Source: Butyrivibrio sp. MC2021
GTDB taxonomy: Bacteria; Bacillota; Clostridia; Lachnospirales; Lachnospiraceae
Direction of reading: 5' to 3'
Assembly: GCF_000621605.1 (NCBI RefSeq)
Contig: NZ_JHXX01000006.1
Span: 1-64,000 of the forward strand
DNA length: 64,000 nucleotides
Under the pieces are notes generated by a model that was given only the letters and a program-made list of their open reading frames with translations, was not told the origin of the DNA and searched no databases. Below, piece by piece: positions 52,958-62,994 of the stretch. Each line of letters starts with the position of its first letter. The stretch's first letter is position 1. Both the position numbers and the translations under genes were made by a program.

Positions 52958-52983
52958 GATCATCCCCCCGAATAATCAGTGAA

Positions 52984-54423
52984 TCAAAACTCCATGTACA
53001 TGTAATCCGCCGGGTTATAGCCCGGCCCGTATACCCCAAGAAGCACTATGGCCATGATTATCACAAACTCCAGTGTATATCTGGTAAAAATAGGCATCTT
53101 CTGCACCGCCTGTCCGAAGGGCAGCCCTGTCTTTGTAAGGAGCAGGTCCAAAAGAAATACTGCCAATGCGTAGACCGGAATGTTCCTGTCCATAAGAGTT
53201 ACCCCCAGCTCCAGGGTCTGGGTCTCAAGAGGAATCCCGCCGGTGCTGAAACTAAGCATCCTGCCAATATAGCTAAGGGCATATCCGGTGCTGGGTGCTC
53301 CGAAGAATATCCAGGCAAAGGCCACGGAAAAGAAGGTAAGGACCGTGCCAAGCACCTTAACAACAATCCCCAAAAGCCCCTCCCCATGCTCTTTTCTTAT
53401 CTTTGCAAAAAAGATATTGTCCATGATGCTGTAGATGCCATGGAGAAGGCCCCAGATAATGAAGCTGATCCCCGCTCCGTGCCACAGGCCGCAGACGATA
53501 AATACGATCATGATGTTTATGAGCTTGCGGTTAAAGCCCTTTCTGTTTCCCCCAAGCGGAATATAGACGTAGTCCCTGAGCCAGGATGACAGGGAAACAT
53601 GCCATCTTCTCCAGAAGGTGGTGATATCCGGGGAAAGATAGGGTGCGTGGAAGTTCTCCGTCAGGGTGATTCCAAAGACCCTGCTGACTCCCACCGCCAC
53701 GGCACTGTAGCCCGCAAAGTCGCAGTAGATCTGAAGTGTGTACATCAGCATCCCCGCAAAGAGCCACTGAGTCCCGAAAATATGGGGATACTCCAGAAGC
53801 TTCGGTGTATACATGGCTATCCTGTCCGCCACGATGACCTTCAGGAAAAAGCCGTAAATGATGTCCGCAAAGGCTATGGACAGCTGCTTGTCATCGAACA
53901 TCCTGACTTTATGGAGATTTCTTATCTGAGGCAGGAGCTGTCCCGGCTTCTCAATGGGTCCGCTGACGAACTTTGGAAAATAGCACATATAAAGAAGGAA
54001 AAATAAAAGGTTGTCCTCAGCCTTTATCTTTTTTCTGTAGATATCGGAAAGATATGCGATAGCCTGGAAAATATAGTAGGAAAAGCCCACGGGCATAATA
54101 AGACTTTTGAAAATGTCATCAGTGAAGGTCCACCGGGCCACGTGCTTTAAGACAAAAAGCGATATGACGCAGGCGCCTATGCCTAGCAGAAGTATGCTCC
54201 TTGCTGCGGTTGTGTCCTTTTCCAGGGATATTTGCAACAGATGTCCAAGTCCGAAGATAATTAACGACGTCATAAGAACCCAGATGCAGGAATGTACATC
54301 CAGATACGCGATAAATGCTATGCTGGCCACCAGCAGGAAATAGGCTCTTGCCCTCCTTCTGATGAAATAGAATAAAAGAAAAACTGCCCCCACGAATAAA
54401 AAACTTGTGATGCTGAATGTCAT
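52984..54423 (-). CDS. MBOAT-family O-acyltransferase
   Basis: A 479-residue polytopic enzyme of the AlgI/DltB/PatA group. FWRRWHVSLSSWLRDYVYIPLGG and the VCGLWHGAGISF segment with its catalytic His are present. It is paired with the SGNH gene downstream, and the pair probably modifies a cell-surface glycan or teichoic-type polymer. No polymer synthesis genes are adjacent. Confidence 0.92.
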   Translation of the reverse strand: MTFSITSFLFVGAVFLLFYFIRRRARAYFLLVASIAFIAYLDVHSCIWVLMTSLIIFGLGHLLQISLEKDTTAARSILLLGIGACVISLFVLKHVARWTFTDDIFKSLIMPVGFSYYIFQAIAYLSDIYRKKIKAEDNLLFFLLYMCYFPKFVSGPIEKPGQLLPQIRNLHKVRMFDDKQLSIAFADIIYGFFLKVIVADRIAMYTPKLLEYPHIFGTQWLFAGMLMYTLQIYCDFAGYSAVAVGVSRVFGITLTENFHAPYLSPDITTFWRRWHVSLSSWLRDYVYIPLGGNRKGFNRKLINIMIVFIVCGLWHGAGISFIIWGLLHGIYSIMDNIFFAKIRKEHGEGLLGIVVKVLGTVLTFFSVAFAWIFFGAPSTGYALSYIGRMLSFSTGGIPLETQTLELGVTLMDRNIPVYALAVFLLDLLLTKTGLPFGQAVQKMPIFTRYTLEFVIIMAIVLLGVYGPGYNPADYMYMEF

Positions 54424-54515
54424 ACCCCAAATCTCCCCAAGAAAGCAACAAAAAACATTCAGTTACATATATAAATATTATACATTTTTTCGTCCGAAAT
54501 AGCCACAACAATGCT

Positions 54516-54544
54516 TTGACTCTGGGGATTCTATATTGTATTAT
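54516..54544 (+). promoter_or_regulatory. promoter of the D,D-carboxypeptidase gene
   Basis: -35 TTGACT (54516-54521) and -10 TATTAT (54539-54544) have a 17-bp spacer. The predicted start of transcription (about 54551) is within a few bases of the ATG at 54554. Confidence 0.65.
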
Positions 54545-54553
54545 TTTCTTACT

Positions 54554-56023
54554 ATGAGAGCGGTCAGATTTATTAAGAATAAAAGGAACAATTTCATATA
54601 TAAGACCGTGGCAGGATTGATGGCGATGGCCCTGGGAACTGCGGCGCTTTCGCCTTTTTCAATGACAGTTTTGGCGGAAACACCGGACTATGCCGCCGAG
54701 GCCCAGGAGAGAAAGCTCCTTCCCATTCAGAGTAATGACACTGCGGGATGGCCGGAGGGGCCTGAGATCCCCGCCGAGGCAGCTATCCTTATGGAAGCCG
54801 GAACGGGAACCATCCTCTATGCCAAGAACATCCACGAGGAGCTGTACCCCGCCAGCACCACCAAGATCATGACCTGTCTTTTGGCGGTGGAGAATGCCAG
54901 CCTTGATGACAAGATCACCTTTTCCAATGAGGCGGTGTTCAGCGTTCCCCACGACGGATCCTCCATCGGAATGGATGTGGGCGAGTCCCTGACACTGGAG
55001 CAGTCCCTCTACGGAATCATGGTGGGAAGTGCCAACGAGGTGGCCAATGCCGTGGGCGAGCATGTCAGCGGCAGTATCGAGGGCTTCGTGGACCTGATGA
55101 ATGAGAGAGCCAGGGAGCTTGGCTGCACCAACACCCATTTTAACAACACCAACGGTCTTCAGGACGAGAACCACTACACCAGCGCCTATGACCTGGCCCT
55201 TATCGCCAGAGAGTTTTTTAACAACGAATTTCTCTGCAAGGTGGGAAACACACCGAGATATCACTTTACTCCCACTGCCACTCAGCCCGACGACTTCTAC
55301 CTTAACAATAAGCACAAGCTTATCACAGGAGAAGTGAGCTACGAGGGAATCCTTGGAGGAAAGACAGGCTACACAGGCCTGGCCAGGGAGACACTGGTTA
55401 CCTGCGCCGAGAAAAACGGCATGAGACTTATCTGCGTTGTGCTTAAGGACGAGTCCCCGGCCCAGTTTACGGACACCGTCACCTTATTCGACTACGGCTT
55501 TAACAACTTCAGGACTGTGAACATCGCTGATAACGACAGCAGATACATGCCTGACGACTCACTGTTTTTCGAATCGGAACACGACGTCTTCGGAAGCTCT
55601 GGAACCATCCTGGGAATCAGAGGAAGTGACGCCCTGATCCTTCCCAAGACAGCAGATATAGAGGATACCGCCTACGACATTTCCTACGACCTGACAGAGG
55701 AGGACAAAAAAATATCTCCCAACGCCGTGGCCAAGGTTTCCTACACCTTCAACAAGGCTCCCGTGGGAGAAACCCTGATCTGCTATTCAGCAATGAAAAA
55801 AGCCGCTCAGACTGAAGCGGCTAATGTTACAGGAACAGTATATATAAATGTGAAGCACGTTATTATCTGTGCCTTCGGACTTATCCTTCTGGTTACACTG
55901 ATAAGCATTATCGTTTCCCAGATAATCTACAATCAGACCCACGCCAAGCGCAGCGACAGGATCCGCTACAACAGAAGGAAAAAGGAGTCCAAAAAGCTTA
56001 AATTCAATAATAAGAAGTTTTGA
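54554..56023 (+). CDS. D-alanyl-D-alanine carboxypeptidase (S11/PBP5 family)
   Basis: A 489-residue protein with an N-terminal membrane segment/signal (about 17-40), the peptidase S11 domain with PASTTKIM (Ser-x2-Lys), GSANEVAN (S-x-N) and GGKTGYT (K-T-G), a beta-rich tail, and a C-terminal membrane helix (about 440-465) with a basic end. It trims the terminal D-Ala of peptidoglycan stem peptides. No ribosome site precedes the ATG at 54554, and the promoter lies so close that a leaderless message is likely. Confidence 0.9.
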   Translation: MRAVRFIKNKRNNFIYKTVAGLMAMALGTAALSPFSMTVLAETPDYAAEAQERKLLPIQSNDTAGWPEGPEIPAEAAILMEAGTGTILYAKNIHEELYPASTTKIMTCLLAVENASLDDKITFSNEAVFSVPHDGSSIGMDVGESLTLEQSLYGIMVGSANEVANAVGEHVSGSIEGFVDLMNERARELGCTNTHFNNTNGLQDENHYTSAYDLALIAREFFNNEFLCKVGNTPRYHFTPTATQPDDFYLNNKHKLITGEVSYEGILGGKTGYTGLARETLVTCAEKNGMRLICVVLKDESPAQFTDTVTLFDYGFNNFRTVNIADNDSRYMPDDSLFFESEHDVFGSSGTILGIRGSDALILPKTADIEDTAYDISYDLTEEDKKISPNAVAKVSYTFNKAPVGETLICYSAMKKAAQTEAANVTGTVYINVKHVIICAFGLILLVTLISIIVSQIIYNQTHAKRSDRIRYNRRKKESKKLKFNNKKF

Positions 56024-56971
56024 TCACTGGCTGTTTTCGGGATTCTGCCTCTTTTTCACCTTCCTCTGTTTGGCCTTCATGGCCTCCACTTCCTCAGGGG
56101 TGATGAATTTGCAGGTTTTTATAACAAAGAGTCTCCCGTTCTCAGCCTTTTTTATTCTCACCTTGGCCTTCATGAAGCCGTGCTTGTCGCAGTAGGCCGC
56201 GGAGTAATAGTGCTTGCCGTTGGGGGAGAACCATTTTACCCTGCGCCTGATATTGCAGTGGCAGATATAACACCTGGTGCTCATGATCTCCATGTTCTCC
56301 AGCACGTCCTCCTTGGTGTCGAACTCCCTGGAGATGTACTTGGCATAATTATCAAAAACTATGTGGATCTCCTGCTTCTTGGTCTTGGGGGTCACATAGG
56401 TGTCGAAGGATATTCTCTGGAGGATCCTGTCGCTGAATCTCTTGAAAATCTTGGCTGTGTACTCAGCATCCGCCAGCGCCCTGTGAAAAGGGATATCCTC
56501 TGTAAGTCCCAGCTCCTCCACCGCATTGGCAAGGCTCTTTCTGGACCTACCATCGTCGTAGGCAAGACTGTAAAGCTTCTGCGCATCATAGAAGGGGAGC
56601 GGTCTGTCGGACAAAAGAGGCATGCCAAAAAAGTCCAGATTTCTCTGAAACTCCGTAAGATCCAAAGGTCCCCAGCTGCAGAACTTGGGATCCTCTCCGC
56701 ACCACTCCAGGAACTCTTTTGCCACGGACTGGAAATCCTCTCCGTTTTCAAGATCCTCCATGGTAAGGTGGATGAGCTTGCCGGTGATCCGGTGCATCTG
56801 CTGATGGACCTGGGGTTTTATAAGACGGCTGAACTCGCCGATCTTCTCTCTTTTTTCATTTAGTTTGACAGCGCCGATCTCAACGATCTCGAAGGTCAGG
56901 GTCTTATCTCCCCTGGTAACCGGCGCTTCACCCTGATTCCACTCAAGGTCAAAAACTATAAAATTGCCCAT
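56024..56971 (-). CDS. DEDDh 3'-5' exonuclease with Cys-rich C-terminal extension
   Basis: A 315-residue protein. The N-terminal DnaQ-like domain has FDLEWN (first Asp and Glu) and FHRALADAEYTA (His and last Asp). Residues about 220-290 add an extension with TRCYICHC and AAYCDKHG, possibly a zinc-binding nucleic-acid contact, and a basic tail (KAKQRKVKKRQ). RNA or DNA substrate is not decided. Its stop lies one base past that of the convergent carboxypeptidase gene, with no terminator between them. Confidence 0.85.
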   Translation of the reverse strand: MGNFIVFDLEWNQGEAPVTRGDKTLTFEIVEIGAVKLNEKREKIGEFSRLIKPQVHQQMHRITGKLIHLTMEDLENGEDFQSVAKEFLEWCGEDPKFCSWGPLDLTEFQRNLDFFGMPLLSDRPLPFYDAQKLYSLAYDDGRSRKSLANAVEELGLTEDIPFHRALADAEYTAKIFKRFSDRILQRISFDTYVTPKTKKQEIHIVFDNYAKYISREFDTKEDVLENMEIMSTRCYICHCNIRRRVKWFSPNGKHYYSAAYCDKHGFMKAKVRIKKAENGRLFVIKTCKFITPEEVEAMKAKQRKVKKRQNPENSQ

Positions 56972-57000
56972 ATATCAAATCTTTCTTTTGGGTTCGTTCA

Positions 57001-57831
57001 TTATTTGAAATAGGCCTTGAGCCAGGTGGCGGCCAGATCTATCCAAACCTCACAGGAAGGAACGATCTCCTTGCGGCTGGGGCTCTCGGTTATTTCATTG
57101 GCGAGAGAAAGTCCGTGACCTCCCTCACAGAAAATATGAAGTTCTGTATTAATATTATGCGCTTTCAATGCGGTTGCAAACAATAGGGAATTTTCCACCG
57201 GCACAGAGCCGTCTGTAAAGGTGTGCCAGATAAAGGTCCTGGGAACGTCTCCGTTGACCTGTTTCTCCAGAGAAACCTTATCTCCCAGCTCCTCATATCT
57301 GCCTCCGATAAGATTGTCAAAGGAGCCTCTGTGGGCGTGCTCCCCGGAAGTGATTACAGGGTAGCAAAGAAGAAGGCCGTTGGGACGAAGCTTTTCCTTA
57401 TTGGCTTTGGTGGCTGCTCCCAGGAGCTTTTCTGATAAAAAGTCCTCCTTCCAGAAGCAGGCAAAACTGGCTGCCAGGTGTCCTCCTGCGGAGGCTCCCT
57501 GGACTATGATGGAATCCGGGTCAACCTCCCACTCTTTTGCGTGCTCTCTTATGATAAGAACGGCTCTTCCCAGCTCCAGAAGTGCTGTGGGGTACTGGGC
57601 GGGCTTGCAGGAATAGCGAAGAATGGCTGTATTAAAGCCCTTGGCCATAAAGGCGTAGGCAAGGGGCTCAGCCTCTCTGTCGGAAGTCCACTCGTAGCCG
57701 CCACCGGGGCAAAGGAGCACCATGGGTCTCTTACTTATATACAACTCTTTTGAGGGCTCCTGGATGAAAACAGTGAGCCTGGCTCCCTCTAATGAACCCT
57801 CTTCTTTAAGTTCAAATTCTTTAAAAATCAT
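57001..57831 (-). CDS. alpha/beta hydrolase, esterase-like (BD-FAE/acetyl xylan esterase type)
   Basis: A 276-residue cytoplasmic hydrolase: oxyanion motif LLCPGGGY, nucleophile elbow GASAGGH, Asp in FTDGSVP and His in EGGHGL. The closest families deacetylate sugars or act on small esters. GGGGG 8 bases upstream sets the start at 57831. It follows the exonuclease gene's start by 30 bases, perhaps in one transcript. Confidence 0.85.
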   Translation of the reverse strand: MIFKEFELKEEGSLEGARLTVFIQEPSKELYISKRPMVLLCPGGGYEWTSDREAEPLAYAFMAKGFNTAILRYSCKPAQYPTALLELGRAVLIIREHAKEWEVDPDSIIVQGASAGGHLAASFACFWKEDFLSEKLLGAATKANKEKLRPNGLLLCYPVITSGEHAHRGSFDNLIGGRYEELGDKVSLEKQVNGDVPRTFIWHTFTDGSVPVENSLLFATALKAHNINTELHIFCEGGHGLSLANEITESPSRKEIVPSCEVWIDLAATWLKAYFK

Positions 57832-57950
57832 ATTTTTATCCCCCAAAATGTATTTTTATAAAACAGCTTAAAATCCGCTTGTACTCTTGATTTTACTCTT
57901 TCTTATGTGGGAATTGCAAAATATTTTTATGCGATTTTATAAAAACATGC

Positions 57951-57979
57951 TTGACATTTTAGATTGTGCAAAATATAAT
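57951..57979 (+). promoter_or_regulatory. promoter of the glutathione peroxidase gene
   Basis: A consensus -35 TTGACA (57951-57956) and -10 TATAAT (57974-57979) with a 17-bp spacer: a very strong sigma-A promoter, with a leader of about 60 bases. Confidence 0.85.
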
Positions 57980-58047
57980 TGCATTATCAAGAAACGATTA
58001 ACAAATAACTTATATATAAGATTTCAATTTTTTAGGAGGGAATACTA

Positions 58048-58590
58048 ATGGGATTCTATGATTATTCTGTAACAGACGGACAGGGAAACGAGTTTTCTTT
58101 AGATAACTTCAAGGGAAAGGTTGTACTTGTTGTAAATACAGCAACAAACTGCGGCTTCACACCTCACTACAAAGAGATCGAGGCTATGTATGAGAAGTAT
58201 CACGATCAGGGCCTTGAGATCCTGGATATCCCCTGCAACCAGTTCGCAGGACAGACTCCCGGAACAGATGAAGAGGTTCATCAGTTCTGCCAGCTTCACT
58301 ACAACACCATGTTCCCTCAGATGAAGAAATCTGATGTTAACGGTGAGAACCAGCTCGAGTTATACAAGTTCCTTAAGAGCCAGAAGGGCTTTGAGGGCTT
58401 CGGCAAGGGTCCTTCAGCCCTGGCCATGAGCGTTATGCTCAAGAAGATCGACAAGGATTACAAGAACAATCCTGATATCAAGTGGAACTTCACAAAGTTC
58501 GTTGTAGACCGCGAAGGTAACGTAGTTGCCCGCTTCGAGCCTACAGCTAAGATGGAAGACGTAGCTGAGTTCGTTGGAAAGCTTATTTAA
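58048..58590 (+). CDS. glutathione peroxidase family thiol peroxidase
   Basis: A 180-residue protein with the peroxidatic Cys in NTATNCGFTPHY, the conserved CNQFAGQ and WNFTKFVVDREG. In bacteria such Cys enzymes usually draw electrons from thioredoxin, not glutathione; trxA is 7 kb away. AGGAGG 9 bases before the ATG and a consensus promoter point to high expression. Confidence 0.94.
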   Translation: MGFYDYSVTDGQGNEFSLDNFKGKVVLVVNTATNCGFTPHYKEIEAMYEKYHDQGLEILDIPCNQFAGQTPGTDEEVHQFCQLHYNTMFPQMKKSDVNGENQLELYKFLKSQKGFEGFGKGPSALAMSVMLKKIDKDYKNNPDIKWNFTKFVVDREGNVVARFEPTAKMEDVAEFVGKLI

Positions 58591-58615
58591 TCTAACCATT
58601 TGATCTAATATAAAG

Positions 58616-58657
58616 AAAAGGTCATCAAAATCCCAGGTGGGATTGCGATGACCTTTT
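58616..58657. terminator. terminator after the peroxidase gene
   Basis: AAAAGGTCATC/GATGACCTTTTT encloses a second stem AATCCCA/TGGGATT. It serves convergent genes. Confidence 0.88.
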
Positions 58658-58670
58658 TGTTTGCTTATTT

Positions 58671-61600
58671 TTATCTTATTTTCTTTGCTGCAATGGTAAA
58701 TGTTGTCTTACATTTGCCTACGGTGTCATCGCCCTTGCCAACGACCATAACCGTTGCTTTTCCGGCTTTGACATTATTCAGGTATTTTACCTCATACATG
58801 TATGAAGGAACTCTTACCTTTCGTCCCTTGACAGTGACAACAACAGCAACCTCAGGTTTTACCTCGCTTCCGGTATACTGCTGAGTCTTGATGGGAACAT
58901 TTTTGCCCTTGGCGTTCTGTTCCTTGGCTATAATCTGGGCCTTGGAGAGGTCAATTGCGGCTAAACTCAGGATCACATTGTAATCTGAATAGAATACGTC
59001 GCCTTCGTAGTTTCCTTTTCCGGTGATAACCACGTCAATGTTTCTTGAATATTCCTCGTTCCAGACATCAAGGGTTATCTTTTCTTTCTTCTCAAGTTCC
59101 CTGCCACCGCAGAAATATTTAACATCATAATCATTCTTGCTCAAAAGCACGCCGTCTATTGAGATGATAGGCTTAGAGCGATATGTTCCGGCCTTTTTAT
59201 AGTTGTATGCCACATTGGGAACAATTATATCCGCCTTCTTGAAGGATGCAGGAATAATTGTAAAAGGAATATCCTTAATTTTTCCATGTCCCTTGAAGTT
59301 ACCCAGGAAGGAAACTGTGCACTTGGCGGTTCCAACCTTCTTGTTGTTCTTACAGTTGATCACATAATCTTTGCCCTCTTTAAGGACCTGTGTTTCCTCG
59401 CCGCGGCTTACTGTAACATTGAGCCTTGGTGAAGCGCCCTTGGGGTCATAGATAACAGGAGCTGACTCATCCACCAAAGCTTCGATCTCGCTTGCAGTAT
59501 CAGGAGTGATCTTGAAGGTCTTGGTAACGCTGCCCGTGTACTCGCCGATTCCGCGAACTGTGACTTTGGCTGTTCCCACATTAACATTGGAGTTGTATTT
59601 AAGAATAAAGTCTTCCCCAAGTGTAAGGAGCTTGCCGGAAGCATCGGTTACTGCCAGCTCTCCTGCCTCTGAATCTGTGGTGCAGGTAACTGTCTGGGCT
59701 TTTCCGTTATAAACATGCCCGGAAGCCTTGAACTCAACCTTAACTGCAAGGGTTCCTTCCTTTGGTCCTTCGGACTCATCCTGTAAAAGGTAGAATTCAA
59801 GCACCTTTTTGCCGGAATAATTGCCCTTACCTGTGATGGTCACTGTGGCGGGATTGCCCTTTGCATTTAATTTGGTGTTTCCGCTGTACTTAAGAGTGTA
59901 GTCGGTGCCTTCCTTGAGAATGCCCTGGGACGATGTAACCAGAACCTTTGGTGTAACGGCTTCTCCCTTGAACACTGCCTCATAACGCTCATTTTCAGGG
60001 TTAAAGCAAAGTCCCTCTTCGGGCTTTTCTGCAAGATCTGTGAAGGCTGCAATGAAATCATTTTCCTGATCCTCTACAACCTTCTCACCTGCAAAAATGT
60101 CTGTAAATCTGTCGATATCATTGATAAAGCATATATTTTGAGCAGCGCCGGCAAAGAGAAGCATATTAGTTGCTCCCTCTTCTTCAGGAGTTATGAGCAC
60201 AGAGTAGGTGCCGCATCCAATCTCTCTGAAAGTCTGGCCATAGCCGTATATTGCTTCCTGCTTCTCGTATCCTTTATGTTCTCCGCAGCTAAAAAGGATA
60301 ACGGCCTTGTTTTCAGCCTCTGATGCCGCCAGAATGTTGTAGGCCTCTTCCATACCTTCACCAAAAGAAGACTTTGAGTTATGTATTTTTAAACTCTTTA
60401 TTGCATCTTTTTCTCTGACAGTATCAGTGGTATTGGTGGCCAAAACAACACTCTCAAAGTCCTGAGCGTCCACAATGCTGATTCTGACATTGTTAAGACG
60501 TCCTCCCAGCTTTTCGCAGAAATAAATGGCTGATTCTTTCATGTTTCCGCCTCGGCCATAATCAGACATTGGCCTGGAGGTATCAAGAATAAGAACAATA
60601 TCTTTTCTTGGAATGTTATTGTTAAAGGTCTCCCACTTCATGTATGGGAACCGGGCTTTCCAAGTGTTGTTATAGGTTTTATTGCCAGCAGGATAAACAG
60701 CATTTATCCTGCCTGAGGGAATTGCTGTCTCAGAAACCACAGGCGCATCCCCTGCAAAGATCACATTTTTAAGAGCTGCACAGCCGGAAAAAGCGCTGTC
60801 TCCAATGGTCTCAAGCCCCGCTGAAAAATCCACTCTCTGAAGGTTTGGACAATCCTTGAAAGCCTCTTTTCCAATGGTCTTAACCCCGTCTCCCATGACA
60901 ACGCTCTTGAGGTTTGTGGTTCCTTCAAAAGCATGGTCTGAAACAGCGGTTATACCTTCGCCCAGCTCCAGGAACTTAACATCCGAGATAAATGCTCCAA
61001 AAACATTGTCAGTTGAATTTCCTATTTCACCTGTTCCTGCAACTTGTGCGCTATGTAAAGCTAAATTGACCTCAAACCAGAGATCCTCTCCGCATTTCTG
61101 CACTATAGTACAGTCATCAAAAGCTTTATCCCCGATATTTTGCAGGCTTTTCGGAACAGTTACCTTAAGAAGCCTGTTACCTTCAAAAGCCTTCTCGCCC
61201 ACGGTTGTGGCTCCATCCGGGATAACAACCTTTTCAAGCTGCTTACAGTTCTTAAATGCCATTTTACCGATAGTCTCCACGCCTTCAGGAATAATGACTT
61301 CAGTGAGCTTATCGGCGCCGGAGCAGGCTTCTTCAGGAATATTTTTCATACCCTGAGCAAATTCCACCTTTTTAACCGAGTCATAGAAAATATTAGCTCC
61401 CATGGTTGTTACTGTAGATGGAACAGTTACTTTTTCCAGAGCATGGTCATATTTAAAAACATTATCACCTATATACTCAAGACCTTCCGGAAGCTCTATG
61501 GATTTAAGCTTATCGCAAAAAGCAAAAGAGTATCTTCCTATGAATTTTACCCCCATTGGAAGAACGATACTTTCAAGCCCGCCGCAGTCTTCAAAAGCCC

Positions 61601-62972
61601 CTTCCCCAACAGCCTCAAGGGACTTGGGTAAATGCAGAGTCTTTAATCCATCACAGTATTTAAATGCTGAATTTCCGATATTGGTTACTGAATCCGGAAT
61701 TACGACATTGTCCAGTTTATCGGTACTTGCAAAAGCCCAGTCCCCGATAGTTTCAAGCCTCTCCGGAAGCTCAATATTCTCTAAACAATCACAGTTGTAA
61801 AATCCCTGATATCCAATGCTTGTTACTGAATCCGGTATTACAACCTTTGAAAGCATCTTTGCTTCGGCGCACATATTTGCAGGAATAGCGGTCATTCCAT
61901 CTTCAAAATACATGGTTTTTACGCTGCTAAAAGCCATTCGGCCTACGGAGGTCAATCCTTTGGGAATCGTCAATTCAGTGATAGCCCTTGCCCCGTCAAA
62001 TGCTCCGAATCCGATATAACTGATATTTTCCGGAAGTCTTTTTGAAGGAAGTATCATTTTTGAACATCCGTAAAAGGCATACTCTTTGATCTCTGTAACA
62101 GAATCCGGAAGCACAACTTCTTCCAGATTCTGGCAATTTCTGAAGGCATAACCACCGATGGAAATTACTGTATCGGGAATTACGATTTCCTTTAAATAGT
62201 AATCGTCATCAGCAATTTGACTCGGAATGGCTGTCATTCCTTCCGCAAAGATCATTTTCTGAACAGAATATTCAAAGGGATCTACACCGGTATCTTTCAA
62301 AGACGCCGGAATCGTTATCTCTATAAGGGCTTTGTCCTTCGCAAAAGCTTTGGTGCCCAGGTATTCCAGTTTATCTGGAAGGGTAATGTCGCTTAGACTT
62401 GTACATTCTTCAAAAGCCTTTTGATCGATAGAAGTCAGTTCCTTAGAAAGCTGCACTTTGCGAAGAGAGCTGCAATATCTGAAGGCTCCACAACCGATCT
62501 TCTGAACGGTATCGGGAATTATAACAGTCTCAAGAGCGCTCTTTCCCTTGAAGGCGTCATTGGCAAGAATAACGACCTTATGACCGTCAATTTCCTCCGG
62601 GATAACAACGTCCGCTTCTTTTCCGTAATAATGAGAGATTACAGCATCTTCTCCGGAAAGATAGTATCTGTAATCCCCAAAGGTTAAGTCAGCCTCAAAA
62701 CTGATTTCCTCCTCCTGCAGGAGTTCTTCTACTTCCTCAGTCTCTTCGGTTTCCTCGGTTCCTTCAATTACTTCAGCTTCTTCAAGCTCTGTCTGCTCTT
62801 CAAAAGAGCTATCTTCTGCCTGCTGTGCCGGCTCTTCGAATATGATTTCTTCATATTCGGCTTCCTCGCCGGCTCTGGCGGTTACTGCCGCACCGGGAGT
62901 GATCATGAAACCTGTCATAACGGCCAGAACGGCGGCCATGACGCGCTTCCCCACAAAATTACTTTTTTTCAT
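58671..62972 (-). CDS. giant surface protein: BspA-type LRRs, vWA-like domain, beta-repeat tail
   Basis: A 1433-residue exported protein. A signal peptide (about 1-34) is followed by a Glu-rich stretch (about 35-95), about 25 LRR_5/BspA repeats (about 105-775, VVIPDTVTSIG.. units), a von Willebrand A-like domain (about 785-965, starting IVLILDTS), and five beta modules (about 985-1430) with the pattern Y..KY..N...G.A.V.V.GKG.Y. The MIDAS motif reads DTSRP instead of DxSxS, so metal binding may be weak. No sortase motif or anchor is seen. It probably mediates adhesion to host, plant fibre or other cells. It begins 22 bases after ylmH. Confidence 0.88.
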   Translation of the reverse strand: MKKSNFVGKRVMAAVLAVMTGFMITPGAAVTARAGEEAEYEEIIFEEPAQQAEDSSFEEQTELEEAEVIEGTEETEETEEVEELLQEEEISFEADLTFGDYRYYLSGEDAVISHYYGKEADVVIPEEIDGHKVVILANDAFKGKSALETVIIPDTVQKIGCGAFRYCSSLRKVQLSKELTSIDQKAFEECTSLSDITLPDKLEYLGTKAFAKDKALIEITIPASLKDTGVDPFEYSVQKMIFAEGMTAIPSQIADDDYYLKEIVIPDTVISIGGYAFRNCQNLEEVVLPDSVTEIKEYAFYGCSKMILPSKRLPENISYIGFGAFDGARAITELTIPKGLTSVGRMAFSSVKTMYFEDGMTAIPANMCAEAKMLSKVVIPDSVTSIGYQGFYNCDCLENIELPERLETIGDWAFASTDKLDNVVIPDSVTNIGNSAFKYCDGLKTLHLPKSLEAVGEGAFEDCGGLESIVLPMGVKFIGRYSFAFCDKLKSIELPEGLEYIGDNVFKYDHALEKVTVPSTVTTMGANIFYDSVKKVEFAQGMKNIPEEACSGADKLTEVIIPEGVETIGKMAFKNCKQLEKVVIPDGATTVGEKAFEGNRLLKVTVPKSLQNIGDKAFDDCTIVQKCGEDLWFEVNLALHSAQVAGTGEIGNSTDNVFGAFISDVKFLELGEGITAVSDHAFEGTTNLKSVVMGDGVKTIGKEAFKDCPNLQRVDFSAGLETIGDSAFSGCAALKNVIFAGDAPVVSETAIPSGRINAVYPAGNKTYNNTWKARFPYMKWETFNNNIPRKDIVLILDTSRPMSDYGRGGNMKESAIYFCEKLGGRLNNVRISIVDAQDFESVVLATNTTDTVREKDAIKSLKIHNSKSSFGEGMEEAYNILAASEAENKAVILFSCGEHKGYEKQEAIYGYGQTFREIGCGTYSVLITPEEEGATNMLLFAGAAQNICFINDIDRFTDIFAGEKVVEDQENDFIAAFTDLAEKPEEGLCFNPENERYEAVFKGEAVTPKVLVTSSQGILKEGTDYTLKYSGNTKLNAKGNPATVTITGKGNYSGKKVLEFYLLQDESEGPKEGTLAVKVEFKASGHVYNGKAQTVTCTTDSEAGELAVTDASGKLLTLGEDFILKYNSNVNVGTAKVTVRGIGEYTGSVTKTFKITPDTASEIEALVDESAPVIYDPKGASPRLNVTVSRGEETQVLKEGKDYVINCKNNKKVGTAKCTVSFLGNFKGHGKIKDIPFTIIPASFKKADIIVPNVAYNYKKAGTYRSKPIISIDGVLLSKNDYDVKYFCGGRELEKKEKITLDVWNEEYSRNIDVVITGKGNYEGDVFYSDYNVILSLAAIDLSKAQIIAKEQNAKGKNVPIKTQQYTGSEVKPEVAVVVTVKGRKVRVPSYMYEVKYLNNVKAGKATVMVVGKGDDTVGKCKTTFTIAAKKIR

Positions 62973-62994
62973 AGCGTCTCCTTATATAGAATTT

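Noticed and set aside
58135..58170. Selenocysteine in the glutathione peroxidase
   Set aside because: The active-site codon is TGC (Cys), not TGA.
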